A stretch of 61,865 bases of DNA from Clostridia bacterium (GTDB lineage Bacteria > Bacillota > Clostridia > TANB77 > CAG-465): NCBI GenBank assembly GCA_017626395.1, contig JAGAIU010000011.1, forward strand, positions 84,917 through 146,781, given 5' to 3'. Below, piece after piece: positions 42,730-50,981 of this stretch. The notes under the pieces were generated by a model. It saw only the letters and a program-made list of their open reading frames with translations. It was not told where the DNA came from and did not search any database. The translations under genes and the position numbers were made by a program. Each line of letters begins with the position of its first letter. Position 1 is the stretch's first letter.

Positions 42730-42907
42730 TATTATTCCCTCCCCTTTGTTTTTTTAAATCTTTATCAACGTCTTTATTAGTTTTTATCATGCATTTTTTC
42801 CATCTACTACATTGAAAACTATTACATTTCTTTAATGGTATATCCTTCTTTTTTAAAGAGCAATAACATTTATTTTTTTTTAATTTATTTATTGTCGTAC
42901 TCGGCAA
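42713..42907 (-). CDS. Small Lys/Cys-rich protein
   Basis: 64 residues; the start is probably TTG 42907 with GGGGGG upstream. Five Cys ('CYCSLKKKDIPLKKC', 'FQCSRWKKC') could bind zinc. Strongly basic. The low-complexity, Lys-rich frame and TTG start lower confidence. Confidence 0.45.
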   Translation of the reverse strand: MPSTTINKLKKNKCYCSLKKKDIPLKKCNSFQCSRWKKCMIKTNKDVDKDLKKQRGGNNNAKKI

Positions 42908-43169
42908 CGTAATTCCCCCCTATATATTCTATTTCTTCTATTCCTGTAAACATAATATCAGATATATGAGAATCAAATTTAATAGTTAAATAATCAGGTG
43001 TAATAGCAGCTAAAGTTACGCTGCTATCACCTTTAACCTTTATTTTTCTCCCTGAAGTAGTATATATATTAACTATAGCACTATTTTTATATTTATTTTG
43101 AAACTGGTCGTATAATGTGTGTGTATGTACATCTACACCTAAAGAATTAATTAAATCTTTTCTAGACAT
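42885..43169 (-). CDS. Small beta-rich protein, unknown
   Basis: 94 residues from ATG 43169 with GAGG upstream, chosen over the longer frame. Beta pattern 'YTTSGRKIKVKGDSSVTL' and 'YLTIKFDSHISDIMF' resembles an Hfq/Sm-like or SH3-like module, not secure. It overlaps the kinase-like gene by 8 bases. Confidence 0.45.
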   Translation of the reverse strand: MSRKDLINSLGVDVHTHTLYDQFQNKYKNSAIVNIYTTSGRKIKVKGDSSVTLAAITPDYLTIKFDSHISDIMFTGIEEIEYIGGNYVAEYDNK

Positions 43170-44058
43170 ACTCTTCCTCATCATAAGTACCAATATAAAG
43201 TCTATATGCTAAAGCATCACTTATATTATTATCTGAACAATATGTATGTGCATGATATGATAAAAGTTCTGTTATTTTATTTAAAACATCCCAACTAATA
43301 TCAGAATCATCATATGCCCCTATAACATTAAAAGTTAAATATTCTCCATCAAACTCTGGGGCTTCGTCTGGTGTGACTTTAATATTAAAATCAAATTCTT
43401 CATTAACTTTCTCTTCAACATAAATACATAACTTTCTATATAATCCTTCGTATTTATACCAAAGTTGTTTTAATAACGAAGCTCTAATTTCATCTAAACA
43501 TCTGTATTGACTATCTATATATTCTAACTTATTTTCAATAGTCTCCACAATATGAGAAGGTTTATTAAATAAATCAAAATTCACCAAAGCATTAATAGTG
43601 TTTACTACTGATTCAACTTTACCATTATTATCAATACAAAAATCTACATCTTCCCTTGCTGGTACACAAACATCTCTGTCTTGCCTAATACAATCAACTT
43701 CAATCTCTCTTCTTTTAATTAATATACTCATTATATCAGCTGTAGGAAAAGCTTTAATAGTATCATTAATACCATATACATCCACTATGTATACATTAAC
43801 TTTATTTTCATCAAATTGAGACTCAATAGTACAATATCTATTCTTTTCAATTTTAGTTTGAGCAACAATATCACTTCTTTCTAATAATAAATCCATATAA
43901 TTAGAATCAACAAAAGTATGTCCAAATTCATTTTTTTCCCTTACTACTCTGTCTGTATAGGAAAAAATAAAATTATATTTATCATTATTTTTACATAATT
44001 CTTTTGCAATAGTGGTTTTACCTACACCTGACATACCTGTAATTAATATAATTTTCAT
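43162..44058 (-). CDS. GMK-like P-loop nucleotide kinase fused to unknown domain
   Basis: 298 residues. The N-terminal P-loop 'ITGMSGVGKTTIAKEL' (6-21) with 'SYTDRVVREKNEFGHTFVD' (33-51) follows the guanylate-kinase layout, in which an 'R..R..E..G..Y.F' substrate segment comes after the P-loop. Residues about 165-298 form an extra C-terminal region with acidic patches not seen in GMK. The first half could phosphorylate (d)GMP or other nucleotides for replication. The C-terminal domain is not recognised. Fusions of this kind are uncommon. Confidence 0.65.
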   Translation of the reverse strand: MKIILITGMSGVGKTTIAKELCKNNDKYNFIFSYTDRVVREKNEFGHTFVDSNYMDLLLERSDIVAQTKIEKNRYCTIESQFDENKVNVYIVDVYGINDTIKAFPTADIMSILIKRREIEVDCIRQDRDVCVPAREDVDFCIDNNGKVESVVNTINALVNFDLFNKPSHIVETIENKLEYIDSQYRCLDEIRASLLKQLWYKYEGLYRKLCIYVEEKVNEEFDFNIKVTPDEAPEFDGEYLTFNVIGAYDDSDISWDVLNKITELLSYHAHTYCSDNNISDALAYRLYIGTYDEEEYV

Positions 44059-44412
44059 TTAATCACCATCATATGTTCTTTCTATATACCAATCATTTAA
44101 AATTTTAGCATATTTTTTACTGCTATTTTTTGGCTCATATAACTCTTCACGTAATTCCTTAAGGGTTTCTTCTAGTACTTTATATTTTTTATCATTAGTA
44201 CGATGATACATACCTTGTGCATGCCATATTCTATTTTGCATTAAATCATATACCCAGTCATCATATCGACCTAATTCATTTAAAACTTCTACAATTTCAT
44301 CTACAGAATAAGCAAAACCTAAACGAGTATTAAAAACAACCTTATTATTTTTAAAAACTCTATCTTCAGCTACATGTTCGCTACCATTATCAACAATAAA
44401 TTTTTTACTCAT
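44059..44412 (-). CDS. Unknown protein
   Basis: 117 residues, mixed charge, with helix 'LGRYDDWVYDLMQNRIWHAQG' and a C-terminal helix 'KKYAKILNDWYIERTYD'. It lies directly upstream of the kinase gene with 1-base spacing. No family recognised. Confidence 0.5.
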   Translation of the reverse strand: MSKKFIVDNGSEHVAEDRVFKNNKVVFNTRLGFAYSVDEIVEVLNELGRYDDWVYDLMQNRIWHAQGMYHRTNDKKYKVLEETLKELREELYEPKNSSKKYAKILNDWYIERTYDGD

Positions 44413-44545
44413 ACAAAAGACTCCACATCTTATTAATAATTTTTTTAATTAAATACAAACTATATCTTTTAACAGAATAAATACAATCTTCTTTATAAAT
44501 TGTACTTACAATATCTTCAGCTAACTCTTCAATAGTTGCAGTCAT
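44405..44545 (-). CDS. Small helical protein (46 aa)
   Basis: ATG 44545 with TGAGGTG upstream, TAA overlapping the next ATG by 8 bases. Product MTATIEELAEDIVSTIYKED..., amphipathic helices. Good start signal and coupling; function unknown. Confidence 0.55.
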   Translation of the reverse strand: MTATIEELAEDIVSTIYKEDCIYSVKRYSLYLIKKIINKMWSLLYE

Positions 44546-44578
44546 TATATCACCTCAAATAATTATTTATCATAAATT

Positions 44579-44659
44579 CTATATAAAACTTACTAGCATA
44601 AAAAAAGTACCAATTAATATAAATAATATAATAAAAAACAATCCTAAAAAATCTCGCAT
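44579..44659 (-). CDS. Single-span membrane micropeptide (26 aa)
   Basis: ATG 44659 with GGAG upstream. The whole peptide is one hydrophobic segment ('DFLGLFFIILFILIGTFFML'). It may be a membrane effector or regulator. It resembles in size and style the two micropeptides at 50007 and 50101, without clear sequence identity. Confidence 0.5.
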   Translation of the reverse strand: MRDFLGLFFIILFILIGTFFMLVSFI

Positions 44660-44668
44660 AATAAACTC

Positions 44669-44824
44669 CTATTTTTGGTTTTCGCCGAGCTCTTTATGAT
44701 GGTGTCTTACATTTTGTAATAACGCTAATTCTTTTTTTAATGCTATATTCTCTTTTTTGTATTTTTCTAATAATTTTTGACTATGATAAGCATCACTATC
44801 ATGTCTATATAGCAAATCATACAT
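44669..44824 (-). CDS. Small coiled-coil protein (51 aa)
   Basis: ATG 44824 with GGTG upstream. Charged heptad pattern ('LLEKYKKENIALKKELALLQ') then a His-rich stretch. It sits 10 bases upstream of the membrane micropeptide. Function unknown. Confidence 0.55.
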   Translation of the reverse strand: MYDLLYRHDSDAYHSQKLLEKYKKENIALKKELALLQNVRHHHKELGENQK

Positions 44825-44833
44825 AAAAATCAC

Positions 44834-45205
44834 CTATTCAGTATATACACTATAATAAGCCAAATCTAAATCTATTATAATAATATCATCAATTTTAATA
44901 GTTGTATCAGTAGATAATAAATTATTATTGGAACTGATTAATAAACGATATGGCAATGTTTTGTTTTCCTTTAAAATCTTAATATCTGTTAAAGAATGTG
45001 AATCAACAACAAAATCATCTATTCTTAATCCTAATTTTAAATTAAAAAAAGCATTAGCTTTTTGTGCTGCTGTAATTAAATTAATTAAATGTTCACAATC
45101 TTCAACTGTCACAGGTTGATTCTTATCATCTACATTTAAACATTCTTCATCTATTCCTATAATATCATATTTTGATGTTTTCTTTTTATTAAATAAATTA
45201 AACAT
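44834..45205 (-). CDS. Unknown protein
   Basis: 123 residues. Basic N-terminus ('FNLFNKKKTSKYD'), then a helical and a beta segment ('DDIIIIDLDLAYYSVY'). It shares one base with the upstream gene (TAATG). No family recognised. Confidence 0.5.
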   Translation of the reverse strand: MFNLFNKKKTSKYDIIGIDEECLNVDDKNQPVTVEDCEHLINLITAAQKANAFFNLKLGLRIDDFVVDSHSLTDIKILKENKTLPYRLLISSNNNLLSTDTTIKIDDIIIIDLDLAYYSVYTE

Positions 45206-45492
45206 TATAATTCCTCCACTATCTTATTTAAATAATATCTTACTAACTCATATATATCTTTATCGATTAAACGCAAATCAATGCTCTTTTCTGTAATAAA
45301 ATCATTATAAAACTCAAAACATTCAACAACTTCATCATATAAGTCTTGAGTAGAAAAAGAAAAATCAATTGTTTCTCTTATAGTTGTACAAACTTTTTCA
45401 ACTATTAAAATAGCAATATCATTTTCACCAGGGATATAATCCCTAATAGCATTCAAAATAATCATTAAACGTTCATTGTCATCTAATAACAT
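45205..45492 (-). CDS. Small acidic helical protein
   Basis: 95 residues, start only 7 bases past a T-tract terminator and without a ribosome-binding site, which suggests leaderless translation or a promoter overlapping the T-run. Helical with 'EVVECFEFYNDFITEKSID'. No family recognised. Confidence 0.45.
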   Translation of the reverse strand: MLLDDNERLMIILNAIRDYIPGENDIAILIVEKVCTTIRETIDFSFSTQDLYDEVVECFEFYNDFITEKSIDLRLIDKDIYELVRYYLNKIVEEL

Positions 45493-45496
45493 TGTA

Positions 45497-45530
45497 TCAA
45501 AAAAAATAAAAGAGAGAGATAAAATCTCTC
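45497..45530 (-). terminator. Hairpin plus T-tract terminator
   Basis: On the minus strand GAGAGAT/ATCTCTC (7 bp, 3-base loop) followed by a run of about twelve T/A bases, mostly T. It lies between the 45565-45846 gene and the ATG at 45492, and should end the longer upstream transcript. Confidence 0.65.
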
Positions 45531-45564
45531 AAGCAACAATTAAACTTATAGATTGACTATGTCA

Positions 45565-45846
45565 TTAATTACTTTTATCATTAACCATATATATACTTTG
45601 CTCTTTAACTCGAAACTCAATAGATTCAATTTTATCAATATTGATAATTTGTGTGGAAAAAATATCCCTTTCTTTTTGTACTGATGTAATAATAATAAAA
45701 TTATCACTAACAGTAACCTTATCAGCTTCTGTTATAAAAAAATCATCATGTTCAGTATATATATTAATAAAAGAATTTTCTATTTTTTTTAACTGCAACA
45801 AATACTCATCTATTACAGATTTACCATTTTTTATATGCCATGTCAT
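45565..45846 (-). CDS. Small beta-rich protein, unknown
   Basis: 93 residues with strands 'DNFIIITSVQKERDIFS' and 'KIESIEFRVKEQSIYM', an OB- or Sm-like look. It overlaps the preceding gene by 4 bases and is followed by a hairpin terminator. No family recognised. Confidence 0.5.
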   Translation of the reverse strand: MTWHIKNGKSVIDEYLLQLKKIENSFINIYTEHDDFFITEADKVTVSDNFIIITSVQKERDIFSTQIINIDKIESIEFRVKEQSIYMVNDKSN

Positions 45847-46244
45847 TCTATCACATATGCTTCTTTCAATTCCATTACAAACTCATTACAAAACTCTTCC
45901 ATATCTTTCTCTAAATTATTATTAAAAAAAGTAGCAAAAAGCTCATAATCGTTTGTTTCATCGTCCCAATATAAAATATCAATACTTTCTGTACATACAT
46001 CTACTTTAATAGGGTCATGTTCATATTGTAACAGCTTTTTAGTTAATTCACGATTTTCTTGTTGTATTTTTCGATGTTCTATTAATAAATCGTTATATTT
46101 TTTATTCCATTCAGTTTTTCTATCTGTCATATGTGACAAATCTAAACGTAAAGAATCATTTTCTTTTTTAAGTTCTGCAATTTCTTTTTGTCTTTTTTCA
46201 ATTAAAGAATCATCTAAACTATCAACTGTTACCATTCTAGACAT
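45843..46244 (-). CDS. Coiled-coil protein, unknown
   Basis: 133 residues with GAGGG upstream. Residues 15-75 form a heptad-rich coiled coil ('KRQKEIAELKKENDSLRLDL'), followed by an acidic, aromatic tail. Likely self-associates. No family recognised. Confidence 0.55.
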   Translation of the reverse strand: MSRMVTVDSLDDSLIEKRQKEIAELKKENDSLRLDLSHMTDRKTEWNKKYNDLLIEHRKIQQENRELTKKLLQYEHDPIKVDVCTESIDILYWDDETNDYELFATFFNNNLEKDMEEFCNEFVMELKEAYVIE

Positions 46245-46253
46245 TGTTAACCC

Positions 46254-46613
46254 TCATAAACATTTATCTCTTTTACCAATAAAACGCATTGTATTATTAT
46301 TTAAAGATTCACAAGTATTATTAGCTGTATTTTGCATGTACTCATAATTTTCATCTGTAAAAGACCATGATAATATATCTTTGCAATCTTTATTATCATG
46401 AATATAAAGTGTTTTACCTCTTTTGACAACTTCATATCTACGTACTTGGCGTAAAAAATCAGTTGAAACTTTTTCAATATCTAATACATCATATGCAAAG
46501 CTATCACCATCAACAGATTCTGCAATTTTAGTACTGCAATATTCATTGATTGATATTCCATCTAACCATTTGAGTAATTCTCCAGCTGTATAATTATGTA
46601 ATACATCTTCCAT
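46254..46613 (-). CDS. Unknown protein
   Basis: 119 residues, GGTG upstream of ATG. Contains helical segment 'YTAGELLKWLDGISINEYC' and a basic C-terminus ('RFIGKRDKCL'). No family recognised. Confidence 0.5.
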   Translation of the reverse strand: MEDVLHNYTAGELLKWLDGISINEYCSTKIAESVDGDSFAYDVLDIEKVSTDFLRQVRRYEVVKRGKTLYIHDNKDCKDILSWSFTDENYEYMQNTANNTCESLNNNTMRFIGKRDKCL

Positions 46614-46617
46614 TTTA

Positions 46618-46860
46618 TCACCTTATCCTTACTTTCATATTTAAAAACATCATTCCATCATTATATTTTATTTTAAAAATAGTAATATCAGGAATCATTT
46701 CGTAAAAATACATAATGTCTAATATAATAAATTGTCTTTTACAAAATTGTATATAAAAACAACCATTATTATAATTTTTTATGATATAATCTCTTGATAA
46801 TGTTAAATTATGTTCAGTTAAAACATGTATAACTTTATCAAAAATTTGTTTTTCATCCAC
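46618..46860 (-). CDS. Small protein, unknown
   Basis: 80 residues if GTG 46860 is used, which follows GGAAGGA; the frame extends to TTG 46875. Contains beta pattern 'KYNDGMMFLNMKVRI'. It is the first gene after a 143-base gap with a candidate promoter. Confidence 0.5.
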   Translation of the reverse strand: MDEKQIFDKVIHVLTEHNLTLSRDYIIKNYNNGCFYIQFCKRQFIILDIMYFYEMIPDITIFKIKYNDGMMFLNMKVRIR

Positions 46861-46935
46861 AAAAATCCTTCCCAATGTACATCAACTTATAATTTTTAAC
46901 TTTTTTGTAACAACATATATCGAAATATTACAATA

Positions 46936-46961
46936 GTCTTTCATATTTATACATGTAAGAC
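46936..46961 (-). promoter_or_regulatory. TATA box inside an inverted repeat
   Basis: On the minus strand GTCTTACAT and ATGAAAGAC (8 of 9 bases complementary) flank GTATAAAT. The layout fits an archaeal TATA promoter covered by a dimeric repressor site. It lies about 75-100 bases before the start at 46860, so the leader would be about 60 bases. Confidence 0.45.
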
Positions 46962-47018
46962 AAAAAGACATCAAAATTATTAATCACTATTTGCATTAAA
47001 ATGATACTTTTTGATGAC

Positions 47019-47285
47019 TCATTTCACCTGTGTCCAATATTGTTGTAAAATTTTTTTGTCATCAATGTTGTCACATCTTGCAGTTATCTTATAATGTCCA
47101 CTTTCAATATTTGCATCGGATAGATACATTTCTAATTGTATATGCCAATTACTTAATTCATATATTTTATCGGCGTATTTTCTAATGTCTCTATTATAAT
47201 CGTTACATATTTTAATGCCATTATATTTTTCGGAACATTCTGTAAGTAGTTCTGCTATTTTTTGTGCGTTTTCATCGGTTAACAT
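47019..47285 (-). CDS. Small protein, unknown
   Basis: 88 residues from ATG 47285. There is no ribosome-binding site, and a T-tract ends two bases upstream, so translation may be leaderless. The longer frame is unlikely because it runs through the terminator and the upstream gene. Helical N-terminal half ('MLTDENAQKIAELLTECSE'). No family recognised. Confidence 0.45.
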   Translation of the reverse strand: MLTDENAQKIAELLTECSEKYNGIKICNDYNRDIRKYADKIYELSNWHIQLEMYLSDANIESGHYKITARCDNIDDKKILQQYWTQVK

Positions 47286-47286
47286 A

Positions 47287-47321
47287 ATAAAAAAATTAAG
47301 CAAGTAATTATTTACTTGCTT
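47287..47321 (-). terminator. Hairpin plus T-tract terminator
   Basis: On the minus strand AAGCAAGTAA/TTACTTGCTT pair (10 bp, 4-base loop) followed by AATTTTTTTATT. It includes the stop of the 47320-47703 gene. Confidence 0.7.
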
Positions 47322-47703
47322 ATAAACTATCAAGTCTTTCTTGTAATTCTTCGATAGATAACTCTTTAAGTTCATCTTTCTGTTTTTCAGCCATAACAGC
47401 AAGAATTTCTTGGCGAGTTTCTTCTTTTTCAATAGCATCTTGTTTAGCCATTTGTTCAGTTAAAATTACAGTATAAACAGCTCTAACAATATCTCTTTTA
47501 ATAAGAGCATTTTCTGCTTCAACACTTTCAATAGATGTATCTAAAACATCTTCTGTGCAATCTCTATATTCTTTTGAATATAATCTATATATACTTTGCA
47601 ATTCTTTTGCGTTTAATTCAAATAAGTCTTCAGCATTAATTTGCTGCTTACCATTGTAATCAAATCTAATTTTTCTTCTTAAACATTCAAGCCAAATATT
47701 CAT
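47320..47703 (-). CDS. Helical protein, unknown
   Basis: 127 residues, GGAGGG upstream of ATG. Long charged helices ('KDELKELSIEELQERLDSL' at the end) suggest a coiled coil. It is followed directly by a hairpin terminator. No family recognised. Confidence 0.5.
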   Translation of the reverse strand: MNIWLECLRRKIRFDYNGKQQINAEDLFELNAKELQSIYRLYSKEYRDCTEDVLDTSIESVEAENALIKRDIVRAVYTVILTEQMAKQDAIEKEETRQEILAVMAEKQKDELKELSIEELQERLDSL

Positions 47704-47760
47704 ACGATTCCCTCCTAAATAAATAGAGTTTAAATTTCTTTCATCATAAAATATGAATCA

Positions 47761-49830
47761 TTAAGAAATTGTAAGTTTAAAAATTCTTTCATTACCTTCT
47801 TCTATAGTTTTTACTATAATAGTTTCTTTTTTAGTTAAAGAAAAGCCCATACCAGATAATTGTTGTTCGGTATTTTCTACTTGTAATTCTTTACCTAATT
47901 TTTCCATAACTTGATTATTTTCATTAAATTCACTATTTAAGAATTCATTATACCAAGCGTTCGGTCTATCATCTGTCACACAATCTTGTAACATAAAGAA
48001 TAAATGTTTATTACCAATATTATCATCACCCCAATAGTTTGGACTGTAACACATTAAACGTACTGGTACAAAATCATTCATTTTGACATTCCAGATGGTT
48101 TTATTGTTTTCAGCAGTTAAATGTTCCTGCATAGAAAAACGACCATCTTTTAAAGTAACAGTTGCTACTTTTACATCTTGACCTTGTGGTATTTTATATG
48201 GATATGAAAATGAATATATATTGTTATCAAATTCTATTTCGGCTTCAAATCCACCATCTCCACCTCTATATGCATATTGATTAACCTTAAATAAATACTC
48301 ACCATCTTCCATTTTATTCTTATCTTTAAAACGTATATTTTCTACAGCAGCTACACCAGGCTCTGGATGAGTAATATCAACATCAAGGTATCCACCAGTT
48401 AAAAAACTTTCTTTTTGATGGAAATAAATTACAAAACCACTTGGCTCAATACAATGAGCGTCTAAATCGTTTGAATCATAATGTTCATCATTATTCCATC
48501 TAATAGAAAAACGTAAATCCACATCTACGTCTCCACCCATAGCCTTTACTTGCTGTTTCATTGAATCAGCAACATTATGACGATAAGCCCAAGAAAATGC
48601 ATTATTCCATTTAAACATTGATGGAGCATTTTCATCAATAGGTGCAATTAATGACATAAAATTACCTGCTAAATTATTATCAGTATATAAGAAAACTTCT
48701 GAAGCTTTCGGCAATTCATGGTCAATAAAATCATCAATACTCATTTCAATAGTATCATAAAAATGAGACTTTCGAGTAACTGCTTGTTTAGATAAATTAT
48801 TAAATATATCATCAATAGTGCCCTTAATACCTTTAGATAAATTTCTATTAACAAAAATTGTATCTTTTACACTAATATCTTCAATAGAAGCAAATCTTCT
48901 ATATAAACTGTCACCATATCCAAGTTCAATAAGTTTTTCTTTAGCATTTTCAAGCATTTTTTTAGTAAATAACCCTTTTGGTCTTTTATAATTACTTGGA
49001 GCTACTACTTGTTCGTATTTTTTAACAGCTACTTCTAAATCTTCATCATTACTTAAATTAACAAGTAATGTTCCAATAGATAGATTTTTCATTCTTGATA
49101 TAGTGTCACCATTCATTAAGCTTTCAAGCCAAAGGAAATCATTTTGTTCTTTTTCATCTGTAATTTTATTAAAATCTTGTTTAATTGTTAAAAGAATTTT
49201 TAAAGATGTTTCCCATTCTTTACCCCTATATAAATTACCTTCATCTATTAAATCAAGTACAGTTTCAATAGCATCTTCAGTAATAGTATTTAAAGTACTT
49301 TCTAAAACCATTCTATTAGTTTTAGCTTTTCCTATAGCTTGACCAGCTTTAACTCCTTTTTTAACAAATCTTGATGGTAATTCAGTAAAAAAATGGTCAT
49401 TTCTTATAACACGACCTGTTTCTTTATTTTGCTCAAGATTATGTTCAAAGCCTATTTTTTGGTCAGATGACATAAATAAATTATTAATTGGTTTTGATTT
49501 TAAAAAACTATCTAATTTTTCAAAATTAGAAGCATACTCTATAGGTGCATTGTATTCAAAGAATGTTACAATAATACCATCTCGTTTTAATGATACAACA
49601 TTACCCATCTTTTTAAACCATTGTCTACAAGCTTGACAGTCATGATATGGTCTTTCTCTGTATACACCTTTGATTTCTTCTGGAAAATTGTCTAAATACT
49701 GTTCCCATAATTCTTCTGTATCACAATCTACTCTTACTAATATACCATCAACCATATTATCTACAAAATGCACATTCATTGCATCTCTCATTGCTTTAAA
49801 TGTTTCATTAGTATAATGATATTCACTCAT
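47761..49830 (-). CDS. Large protein with YfaP/DUF2135-like C-terminal domain
   Basis: About 689 residues; ATG 49830 and 49836 are both near a GAAGGAAG site. Residues about 440-560 contain 'SNDLDAHCIEPSGFVIYF', 'GGYLDVDITHPEPGVAAVENI' and 'DGEYLFKVNQYAYRGG', the pattern of YfaP/DUF2135 beta-sandwich domains. The N-terminal 400 residues are helical with a 'CQACRQWFKK' cysteine pair and no catalytic motif recognised. The size suggests a structural or host-interaction protein. The YfaP link is by pattern and not verified. Confidence 0.5.
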   Translation of the reverse strand: MSEYHYTNETFKAMRDAMNVHFVDNMVDGILVRVDCDTEELWEQYLDNFPEEIKGVYRERPYHDCQACRQWFKKMGNVVSLKRDGIIVTFFEYNAPIEYASNFEKLDSFLKSKPINNLFMSSDQKIGFEHNLEQNKETGRVIRNDHFFTELPSRFVKKGVKAGQAIGKAKTNRMVLESTLNTITEDAIETVLDLIDEGNLYRGKEWETSLKILLTIKQDFNKITDEKEQNDFLWLESLMNGDTISRMKNLSIGTLLVNLSNDEDLEVAVKKYEQVVAPSNYKRPKGLFTKKMLENAKEKLIELGYGDSLYRRFASIEDISVKDTIFVNRNLSKGIKGTIDDIFNNLSKQAVTRKSHFYDTIEMSIDDFIDHELPKASEVFLYTDNNLAGNFMSLIAPIDENAPSMFKWNNAFSWAYRHNVADSMKQQVKAMGGDVDVDLRFSIRWNNDEHYDSNDLDAHCIEPSGFVIYFHQKESFLTGGYLDVDITHPEPGVAAVENIRFKDKNKMEDGEYLFKVNQYAYRGGDGGFEAEIEFDNNIYSFSYPYKIPQGQDVKVATVTLKDGRFSMQEHLTAENNKTIWNVKMNDFVPVRLMCYSPNYWGDDNIGNKHLFFMLQDCVTDDRPNAWYNEFLNSEFNENNQVMEKLGKELQVENTEQQLSGMGFSLTKKETIIVKTIEEGNERIFKLTIS

Positions 49831-50002
49831 TTTCATCCACTTCCTTCTTACCACATACCACTACAGTATCTAATTTATCTACAAATTGACCTACGCCAGT
49901 TATTGTATAATATTCTTTTTCTTCTACGTCTAAAAATAATACCTTCATTTCGCCTGGAAAACGCATACATTCAGATATTAATTGACCTGATTCATTAATC
50001 AC
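49823..50002 (-). CDS. Small protein (59 aa), unknown
   Basis: GTG 50002 with GGAG eight bases upstream; the stop overlaps the next start region. Product: short beta-like protein ('VLFLDVEEKEYYTITGVGQF'). It fills a gap that other ORF calls leave empty. Function unknown. Confidence 0.5.
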   Translation of the reverse strand: MINESGQLISECMRFPGEMKVLFLDVEEKEYYTITGVGQFVDKLDTVVVCGKKEVDENE

Positions 50003-50006
50003 TTAA

Positions 50007-50096
50007 TCACTCTCCAAAAAATATATTAAACATACTACAAAGAACAGAAATAATTATAACAGCTAATACTATTCCTAAAGCAATTTCTATAATCAT
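50007..50096 (-). CDS. Membrane micropeptide (29 aa)
   Basis: ATG 50096 with GGAGAG upstream. One hydrophobic span ('EIALGIVLAVIIISVLCSMF') and the ending FFGE. It is very similar to the next upstream peptide at 50101, both in protein and in DNA ('AACAGCTAATACT'), so the two are a tandem duplication. Confidence 0.6.
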   Translation of the reverse strand: MIIEIALGIVLAVIIISVLCSMFNIFFGE

Positions 50097-50100
50097 TTAA

Positions 50101-50178
50101 TCACTCTCCAAATATACAACAAAGAACACAAATAATTACAACAGCTAATACTGTTGCTAAATAAATTTTCATAATCAT
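50101..50178 (-). CDS. Membrane micropeptide (25 aa)
   Basis: ATG 50178 overlaps the stop of the 50175 gene (ATGA). The peptide 'MIMKIYLATVLAVVIICVLC' plus CIFGE is one transmembrane span. It is a paralogue of the peptide at 50007. Possible small toxin, regulator or membrane-effector peptide; not known. Confidence 0.6.
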   Translation of the reverse strand: MIMKIYLATVLAVVIICVLCCIFGE

Positions 50179-50921
50179 TTAATGATTTCCTCAATAATTT
50201 CATCAGTAACTACATCAGTATAATAATGTGCTGATGTACAATTATAATAAACACCACCAAAGTACAAATTAGGATATGTTTCTTGCAATTCTTCGGTAAT
50301 ATAATATCCAATATTCATTAAGAACAACATATTACTTGGAAAAGCATTATAAATATCATTAGAACGAAACATAACAACTAAACACAATTCATCATCTCTA
50401 ATTAAAGCTTGCATCCAATTTAAACATGGAATGTCTTCAACAAAATATGGGTCAAGTCCAACATTATAAAGAGTAGCTACAGCTCTATTTGAACCTTTAT
50501 TAGCTTTTAATCTTTTAATCATATGTTCTAATTGATTTTCTTCGTCTACCATAAAATTATCAAATTTAGGTGCAATTGGAATAGCTTTTAGTCTTTCTGG
50601 ATAAGTATATACAAAATCAGAATCATCATTATAATCTATGTAAATTCTTTCTCTATTATCTAAACTTTCTACATAATCTGCTAATGCCTCACCTTTAATA
50701 TTATATCCATCTATATCATATAATCCAGTACGTACACATTCTAAAAAAGTTTCTCTTGATACAGACCCTTTTATTGTAGCTGGAATCGCATATGCACCTG
50801 GGTTATCAACAAATCCACTTATGTTTAAAATTTCTTTAATTTTTGCGTCATCTTTATAGTGAATGTGTCCTTTATTATGAATATCTTTTAATATTTGTTT
50901 CCACATATTTTCAATGTTCAT
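50175..50921 (-). CDS. Unknown protein
   Basis: 248 residues, GAGGTG upstream of ATG. Begins 'MNIENMWKQILKDIHNKGH' and has the segment 'NWMQALIRDDELCLVVMFRSNDIYNAFPSNM' (in two parts), a pattern reminiscent of thymidylate-synthase-like folds, but no catalytic Cys-Pro loop was found. It overlaps the micropeptide by 4 bases. Function unknown. Confidence 0.5.
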   Translation of the reverse strand: MNIENMWKQILKDIHNKGHIHYKDDAKIKEILNISGFVDNPGAYAIPATIKGSVSRETFLECVRTGLYDIDGYNIKGEALADYVESLDNRERIYIDYNDDSDFVYTYPERLKAIPIAPKFDNFMVDEENQLEHMIKRLKANKGSNRAVATLYNVGLDPYFVEDIPCLNWMQALIRDDELCLVVMFRSNDIYNAFPSNMLFLMNIGYYITEELQETYPNLYFGGVYYNCTSAHYYTDVVTDEIIEEIIK

Positions 50922-50949
50922 TTAATCACCTCTGTAAGACATTAATTAA

Positions 50950-50981
50950 GAAAAAAATTAAGCGAGAAATTACTCGCTTAA
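50950..50981 (-). terminator. Hairpin plus T-tract terminator
   Basis: On the minus strand TTAAGCGAG/CTCGCTTAA pair (9 bp, 6-base loop) followed by TTTTTTTC. The stop of the 50978 gene lies in the 5' strand. Confidence 0.7.
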
